Source of the DNA: Branchiostoma floridae
Lineage: Eukaryota > Chordata > Leptocardii > Amphioxiformes > Branchiostomatidae
Assembly: GCF_000003815.2 (NCBI RefSeq)
Contig: NC_049996.1
Location: forward strand, 5,844,012-5,908,011
Length of the DNA stretch: 64,000 bases
Direction: 5' to 3'
Part shown: in pieces, positions 58,501-64,000 of the stretch
Numbering within the stretch: position 1 is the stretch's first letter
Layout of the letters: every line of letters starts with the position of its first letter
The notes under the pieces: generated by a model
The model's database searches: none
What the model was told of the DNA's origin: nothing
What the model saw: only the letters and a program-made list of their open reading frames with translations
Made by a program: the position numbers and the translations under genes

Positions 58501-61500
58501 TTTCTCTGCAGTATTGGAGGGATAGTGTTGGTGTCCATGTCTCACACAAACCAGCAGGACCAGCTACAGCTGGGCGCACTCTGGGCTCTGTGTGGGGCGG
58601 CTCTGTATGCAGTCTACCTGGTCATGCTGAAGAAGAAAGTAGATAATGAAGAAAGGCTGGATATTCCCATGTTTTTTGGTAAACTGACACTCACTCTGTA
58701 CAATCATGACATTGGTAGTTAAATCCTCCACCTAACTCCTTCAGCTTTGCCCCCAGACTTGCCCCAGTGGTTCCTCTTTGCCCCCCATGTAATTGTCCCC
58801 CACCCTTCTGCTTTGCCCCCAATGGCCGCTATCAACCTGAATTTCACGTAGTCGACATGAAAATTGTTTAGAAAGTAACAATTACACTTGCGCCATGGAA
58901 CATGAAGAAACATGAAATATCCTATGCTCCACAGCACATTCTGAGCCACCTTTTTGCCAAGTGGCATTTCACAACTCCTTCCCAGTCTGAACTGAAAAGG
59001 CACATGCTGTCAGCAGCGCTAGTTTGTGGCACAACATATATCCAGCCACCTGGAATGACAGTGCAAAGCTGAATTACAGCGGGTGCCAAGGGGAAGTTCA
59101 GGGGCAAAGCTGAAGGAGTTTGGTTGGGGCTGATGTCACCAATGGCACTAAAATACAATAAACCATCATAAGTATTATTCAATGAACATAGACCTTTGTG
59201 CAAAATATACACCCTTCTGATGTTATTCTACATCAAATCTTGCAAAATTTATCATTCCTCTAGTTCTTAATTCCTGTCGCTAGGTAATCAGTTTAATTTC
59301 TACTCATGACATCATAGCAAAACACAGCAGCTGGTGAGAAACCTGGCATGACCACTTGATAAACATTAATCTTTGAGAAATAGAAAAGCAGTGATTATAA
59401 AAACTTGGAAGTGTATGTAATGCTAGTTCACCTTTATCCATAGGGTAACCTTTTATACGTTCTTTTAAGAATAATGTATAGTGTATTATATGGTGGCTTT
59501 AAACTGCAATATCATAAAAATAGCACAGTTTGAAACTACTGTCCATCCATTTAATATCTCTGTATACCCTGTTTAGCAACACAACGGATATAGGTTAAAG
59601 GTGGATAAAGGTGAACTAACGTTACATGCAGAATCTAGAATGACTTTTACTAACTTAAAGTTAAACACAGATGAACTTTCCAACTAAAATGTTCTTCTTG
59701 TTCTGCAGGTTTTGTAGGCATGTTCAACATGGTCCTGCTGTGGCCAGGCCTCCTGGTCCTGCACCATCTCAAGCTGGAGTCATTTGTGTGGCCGACTCCA
59801 CAGCAATGGATGTACTTAGCACTCAATGGGCTGATTGGAACAGTTCTGTCAGAATTCCTCTGGTTGTGGTAAGTAGACTGGAACAAGTCTTGTGATGTCA
59901 TGCAGAAAACATGCAAAATGGTTCAATTCAAAATGGTTCCATTCTCTCCCGCCCAAGGGAATGTTGGTTACTTTTGTATCAGCAGTTAGTTTTGCATGTC
60001 TATCCATCAATCCATCCATCAGTCCCATAGCTGATCAGCCATAGGAGCAGTATGACTCTGAACTGAGTGTTTTCACCCCTCGCTGTCCTCTGCCAGTCTG
60101 TTTCTTTCTTCTGTCATGCAGTTCCTTTCATGACTGCTAGGAGGCGCTGGTAGACTGTTTAATGCAAGCAAATACTAGTACAGTACATGTAGTGCTTTGT
60201 GTTGTACCTTTCTGTATATTACAGTTTAACTAGTCCAATAATTCATCATATGTCCATTATTTTCTGTGATAGGCATTGTACTATATTATTTATGTATATA
60301 TATATATATATTATATCATAATTACATTATATTATTAGATAAATGTTGGAATTGCCCTTTTGTAATACAGTAACATAACAACAGAGGTACGGCTGTGATC
60401 AGCTAAAGTCAAGTCTACCGACATTTTTATGTGTCAATGCTGTATGTTGGAAACAGATTTATGAAGGGTAGACATCCAGATAAACAATATTTGCAGACAA
60501 TTCAATACGCGACAATCCAATCTCGTTGGGAGGTCTCGCGAGACTGTAATCTGGCCGCGCGCGTGCGTGATTTGACAGTCGGACGGTAACAGCCTTCAGC
60601 AGCCCAGCGGCTAACAATGGCTTCTCCCAGCATCGACTCGATCGAGTCAACTTCAGAGATTCGTTGTGCTTTTATTTGGCAACATCCGCCGGTAAATCGG
60701 CATGCCATGAGCAGATAATATTGTTGTGAACCTATGGACTCGATATCGTGCTGTAAATTTGCAAATTTCTGGTCATTTTTCACAATTTTTGACGGGCGGT
60801 TTATGCTTGCTTGTCGTGAGAAAAACGTGCATATAGGCGCGTCGCCTTACTTGTAGTTACTCGGATAAGTTTGGCTCAAGCCGTAAAAATATCCCACAAA
60901 AGCTTAGAAGTACCATCATTGGATCCTTGTAGATCCAAACTCGTAAGACTTTCGGCGATTTTGACCGTAAATTAGTCGATGGCAACATATCGGCCTTTGG
61001 GAGTTTACGCGTACGTGAGTTGGGGAGGGGGGCGTGTTTCCGTGTTCGTTTTGATCAAAACGGGGTCACTTTTCCGACTATGTCTATGATTTCAGTTTTC
61101 GCCGGATGAAACTCCACAAAAACGTGAACATATCGATTTAGGGTCCTTCTGGGTAGAAATCTAGCATGGTTTTGGCGGCTTTGTGGCCGACTTTTTTGGT
61201 TAACGTAATATGTAATGAGTGGGTGTGTCTGCAAATGTATAACGTTTGGCATTTGCTGTTCTTTTTCAGATCAACGCGTCGCGATCGAAATTCACATCAG
61301 CAGGGAAATACTGCAAATCATATGGATGCAATAGCCGTATTTCATGTTTTATAAAAGATGTCTTAACATATGTTCTTACTCGATCTCGTAGAGCTTTGCA
61401 ACTCATGCTTTTGAGAAATGATAATTACATGTATATATCATTAGTGTTTTTTCCAAATGATAGACAAGTTCTCACAGCATTTACAGTATTGACGAAAATA

Positions 61501-63449
61501 AGCATCCGATAAGTAATACTTTTGGGAAATGGTAATGTTTCATACACATAATCATTCAAATGTACATTGTATTAAAATGTGAACTTTCAACATCTCTGAC
61601 TGTTTTTGTGTGGCATAATTTTTGCAACAAATCAGACATCGTCCTACTCAGACCTAAGACAGGTAAGCCGTAAGGTGTTCACTTCCCTGTGCTATACATA
61701 GTAGTCCACTGTATTCTGGCGATGCAGTGGTCTGGACACTCTGCATCAACAATCAGTCTTTCTTCATACATACCATAGAGTTTCTTACCTCCTTTGGCTC
61801 TTTGAGTGAACAGCTCCGGTAGTATGGCTGTTTTGTGAAAGTGGTCAAGCTTTGGGATATTCTTCTTCTGCCATTCTGAGTCTACTTTAATTCGTTCGCA
61901 GAATAAATTATCCCTGCCAAAGTAGACAACGAAGTCCGCCCAATTTAAGTTACAGCAATAGACATTCCCTTGCACTTGGTGGTGGTACCTGTGTGACGTC
62001 TTGAGTGCTGCACTGCTGTCTACCTTTGTTCTTTGGACTGCCTATTTTAGCGTGAGTCCTTTCTTTGAATGGGGACACAATGAATACACGAATGCGTTAT
62101 TGGAAATACATGCACACAGATGTACACATTTCCCGTTAAAAAGTATAAAAAACGCACATTTCTAATTTCATGTTCATGGTGAAATTATCCCTTCCGAGCT
62201 GTCTTTTTAAAAGACAATCCCAGTGCTTAAGTAACGTGTTATCATCAAGTACATTTGGGGGGATCTTGAAAAATATGATGCATGTTGGCACTTTCTCTTC
62301 ATTGACACACTTGGACTGACGGCTATTGCATCCATATGATTTGCAGTATTTCCCTGCTGATGTGAATTTCGATCGCGACGCGTTGATCTGAAAAAGAACA
62401 GCAAATGCCAAACGTTATACATTTGCAGACACACCCACTCATTACATATTACGTTAACCAAAAAAGTCGGCCACAAAGCCGCCGGAACTATGCTAGATTT
62501 CTACCCAGAAGGACCCTACATCGATATGTTCACGTTTTTGTGGAGTTTCATCTGGCGAAAACTGAAATCATAGTCGGAAAATTGACTCCGCCTTGATCAA
62601 AACGAACGCATATACGCGGAAACACGCCCCCCTCCCCAACTCACGTACGCGTAAACTCCCAAAGTCGATATGTTGCCATCGACTAATTTACGGTCAAAAT
62701 CGCCGAAAGTCTTACGAGTTTGGATCTACAAGGATCCAATGATGGTACTTCTAAGCTTTTGTGGGATATTTTTACGGCTTGAGCCAAACTTATTCGAGTA
62801 ACTACAAGTAAGGCGACGCGCCTATATGCACGTTTTTCTCACGACAAGCAAGCATAAACCGCCCGTCAAAAATTGTGAAAATGACCAGAAATTTGCAAAT
62901 TTACAGCACGATATCGAGTCCATAGGTTCACAACAATATTATCTGCTCATGGCATGCCGATTTACCGGCGGATGTTGCCAAATAAAAGCACAATGAATCT
63001 CTGAAGTTGACTCGATCGAGGCGATGCTGGGAGAAGCCATTGTTAGCCGCTGGGCTGCTGAAGGCTGTTACCGTCCGACTGTCAAATCACGCGCGCGCGC
63101 GGCCAGATTATAGTCTCGCGAGACCTCCCAACGAGATTGGATTTTCGCGTATTTCTACAACTGGGTAAGATTCAGAGATAACTTCCAGATGTTTCAAGTG
63201 ACATCCATCACTCATCTTCAGTATCACTGAATGTCTTCATTTTAAAGGGTTAAATAAGCAAGTCTTGCTGAAGAAGAGTGATAGATGTCCCACGAAATCA
63301 GTTGTAGAGATGGAGTTGTCTTGAAATGTCCAAACCTGTTTCCTGTTCTTTGTTCCAGGGGCTGTTTTCTCACATCGTCACTGATAGCAACCTTGTCTCT
63401 CAGCCTTACCATTCCTCTCACTGTCCTGGTGGACATATTCCTCAAAAAG
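49398..63449 (+). CDS. SLC35F5: Solute carrier family 35 member F5-like transporter (3' end outside)
   Basis: Eleven coding exons in frame with GT/AG sites: 49398-49511, 50119-50286, 51166-51243, 52055-52145, 52876-52944, 53566-53702, 54455-54536, 55506-55593, 58512-58678, 59709-59868 and 63359-63449, giving 415 residues so far. An untranslated part of exon 1 starts at 49372 after TTTATTCCAG, so a further 5' exon is upstream. Diagnostic stretches: [86 protein letters not shown] and [16 protein letters not shown]. These match vertebrate SLC35F5 in order and exon layout. It is a ten-helix EamA/DMT-type membrane protein; its substrate is not established. The last helices and C-tail lie beyond 64000. 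Confidence 0.95.
49855..49980 (-). mobile_element. tRNA-derived SINE head
   Basis: On the minus strand, TGGCCGAATGGT (A-box) and GGTCGCGGGTTTGAATCCC (B-box) stand about 60 bp apart, like a Leu/Ser tRNA, but there is no paired acceptor stem. It lies in SLC35F5 intron 1. Confidence 0.6.
50261..50690. repeat. Minisatellite built from the exon-2/donor junction of SLC35F5
   Basis: About 12 copies of a 35-bp unit: AGTACCAACACACATAATGG, GACAGTG, then GTATGTAC. The first copy is the true exon end, with the donor at 50287. Every later copy keeps the GTATGT donor and a preceding TACAG acceptor-like dinucleotide. 35 is not a multiple of 3. Confidence 0.9.
51738..51949. mobile_element. MITE, 'GCGGT' family, copy 3
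   Basis: In SLC35F5 intron 3; same ends as the copy at 19346. Fragments of the family also lie at 52660-52695 and 56625-56668. Confidence 0.8.
53187..53497. mobile_element. MITE with ~90-bp inverted arms
   Basis: 53187-53274 and 53408-53497 are inverted copies with few mismatches (CACAAAATAAAGCGCTTACC at each outer end). In SLC35F5 intron 5, just before exon 6. Confidence 0.85.
53752..54282. mobile_element. Relative of the 48953 element with internal tandem repeat
   Basis: Three copies of a ~92-bp unit (TATGCAGGTTAGTGCAGGTA to CTGGTCCATGTACTGGG) at 53782-54052, then text that is the inverse of 48960-49100. Confidence 0.7.
54575..55255. repeat. Minisatellite, 21-33-bp units
   Basis: More than 20 units of GACATGTCTGTTCTAAAGAC with AGAGTA or AGTA spacers, in SLC35F5 intron 7; a few units continue at 55395-55450 after the hairpin. 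Confidence 0.9.
55257..55362. mobile_element. Near-perfect 47-bp-arm hairpin inside the minisatellite
   Basis: Outer ends TGCCAAAAAGTAGTTACT and, inverted, AGTAACTACTTTTTGGCG; loop about 11 bases. It interrupts the repeat array, so it inserted or formed later. Confidence 0.85.
55783..55993. mobile_element. MITE, 'GCGGT' family, copy 4
   Basis: In SLC35F5 intron 8; more diverged than the other copies. Confidence 0.75.
56999..57102. repeat. Short inverted repeat
   Basis: AACACAGTGTATTCCGCATT and, inverted, ATACGGAATACACCGTGTT, about 24-bp imperfect arms, just before the acceptor minisatellite. Confidence 0.6.
57128..58560. repeat. Minisatellite built from the exon-9 acceptor of SLC35F5
   Basis: About 25 copies of a 52- or 58-bp unit: TTTTCTCTGCAG, then TATTGGAGGGATAGTGTTGG, then TGTC(CATGTC)TCACACAAACC. 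The last copy runs into the true exon 9 (58512). All units keep the polypyrimidine tract and AG; a few read CCACAG or TGTAG. The first 14 or so codons of the exon are therefore repeated across 1.4 kb of intron. Confidence 0.95.
58730..59124. mobile_element. MITE-like element in SLC35F5 intron 9
   Basis: CTAACTCCTTCAGCTTTGCC at the left and the inverse GGCAAAGCTGAAGGAGTTTG at 59103-59122. No ORF of note. Confidence 0.55.
60105..60205. repeat. Direct repeat with 63497-63590
   Basis: TTCTGTCATG.AGTTC.TTTC then ACTGCTAGGAGGCGCTGGTA occurs after exon 10 and again after exon 11, on either side of the long inverted-repeat element. A (CTTT)n run precedes the second copy. Confidence 0.75.
60290..60316. 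repeat. (TA)n microsatellite
   Basis: Short TA run in SLC35F5 intron 10. Confidence 0.8.
60505..63153. mobile_element. 2.65-kb element with 834-bp inverted arms (THAP/YqaJ type)
   Basis: Left arm 60505-61338, right arm 62319-63153, inverted and nearly identical; spacer 61339-62318. Outer ends ATACGCGA.AATCC. Each arm holds a CpG-rich outer part with TCTCGCGAGA, an ATG exon and the start of the next exon. Only the minus-strand copy continues into coding sequence in the spacer. It sits in SLC35F5 intron 10. No target-site duplication could be fixed. Confidence 0.85.
61679..63040 (-). pseudogene. Element-encoded gene: THAP-like and YqaJ-exonuclease-like pieces
   Basis: Exon 1 is 63040-62966 ([13 protein letters not shown]...HPP, donor GTAAAT, phase 0). 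Exon 2 starts at 62387 after TTTTTCAG and encodes [12 protein letters not shown] ... IIFFKIP ... [11 protein letters not shown] up to about 62154. This has the C-x4-C start and FxxIP of a THAP zinc-finger DNA-binding domain, but the final C-x2-H is not complete. The frame 62041-61679 carries [30 protein letters not shown] and [10 protein letters not shown], the C-terminal half of a YqaJ/lambda-exonuclease-like nuclease. The catalytic N-terminal half is missing between them, so the copy is probably internally deleted. Confidence 0.6.
63153..63310. mobile_element. Small MITE abutting the long inverted-repeat element
   Basis: TTTCTACAACTGG and, inverted, TCAGTTGTAGAGA; the internal text (AACTTCCAGATGTTTC, GTGACATCCATC) recurs near 20750. 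63450-64000 otherwise holds intron 11 with a (CTTT)n run and nothing more. Confidence 0.55.
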
Positions 63450-64000
63450 GTAAGGTTCATTATGTTTTCTGATAACTTTCATCTCCCTCTTTCTTTCTTT
63501 CTTTCTTTCTTCTGTCATGTAGTTCTTTTCATAACTGCTAGGAGGCGCTGGTAGACTGTTAAACGCAAGCAAATACTAGAAGTACATGTAGTGCTTCTTC
63601 CTTCTCTTGAATCTCTTGCTCATTTAGCAAACTTAGCTTCTTCGATAACAGTTTTCACTCCCTATAGAACTTTGTCTTAGTTAAAACTCCTTTTTCATTG
63701 GTATGTGAAAGTGACTGACAAAGGTCTTTTTTTTTTGCAAGGCCTCTGGGGTGAGCCTAATGGTATAGCATTGTGTGCAAGTAGTCTAACAAAAGGCAAG
63801 AGAGGGAAACATCCTGCATTTTCTGGAAAATGTTGTCTTTCTAGTTTACGTCAGGGTTCTATAGTAGCTGTCAGTGTTTTGTTTGTCCTTCTGATTGGCC
63901 CATGCTCCTATGCAGATTCCAACCCGCATTCCTACAGTTTGACTCTGCTTCAACTCTGCAAAGGAGAATTGACAGGGCCGTGTCCTTGTATTGTAAGCCA

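Noticed and set aside
57128-58560. Possible CRISPR-like array or tandem exons
   Set aside because: Repeats are contiguous with no spacers. Each unit has an acceptor but no donor, so they are not separate cassette exons.

Overview
The window looks like nuclear DNA of a cephalochordate (amphioxus, Branchiostoma-like). The grounds are GT-AG introns, dense MITEs and minisatellites, chordate-type genes (an SLC35F5 orthologue, BTB-Kelch, NLR-type leucine-rich repeats) and a heavily domain-shuffled receptor gene of the kind amphioxus is known for. The species is an inference. All genes were read by eye, by joining exons whose splice phases agree.

Layout. 1-2605 (+): 3' end of an LRR gene, probably the tail of an NLR. 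Its last exons and flank are duplicated at 26531-29440, and a 2.3-kb insertion separates the two halves of the first copy's flank. 6.05-8.64 kb: minisatellites. 9490-22327 (-): an 18-exon gene for a predicted 1,285-residue chimeric pentameric ligand-gated ion channel. The order is signal peptide, F5/8C, Thr/Pro-rich mucin-like stretch, PLAT, LDLa, Frizzled-like CRD, kringle, sushi, Cys-loop ligand-binding domain and M1-M4. Every module boundary before the ligand-binding domain is phase 1. 22.3-35 kb: the receptor's promoter side with a cluster of X-box-like motifs, the partial LRR copy, and dispersed and tandem repeats. 35112-36826 (-): an intronless BTB-BACK-Kelch gene broken by a nonsense codon and a frameshift.

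37-49 kb holds no intact gene. It contains an 875-bp duplication (37.85 and 45.49 kb), a promoter-like block with CCAAT and TATA motifs, a broken LINE reverse-transcriptase fragment, and a tandem array of decayed histone H4 5' ends. 49398-63449 (+): eleven coding exons of SLC35F5, 3' end outside the window. Two of its splice junctions have become minisatellites, one repeating a donor about 12 times and the other an acceptor about 25 times. The intron before its last visible exon carries a 2.65-kb element with 834-bp inverted arms, encoding THAP-like and YqaJ-exonuclease-like pieces.

The genes form no operon or pathway. The items most worth following up are the chimeric channel, the THAP/YqaJ long-inverted-repeat element and the splice-site minisatellites.
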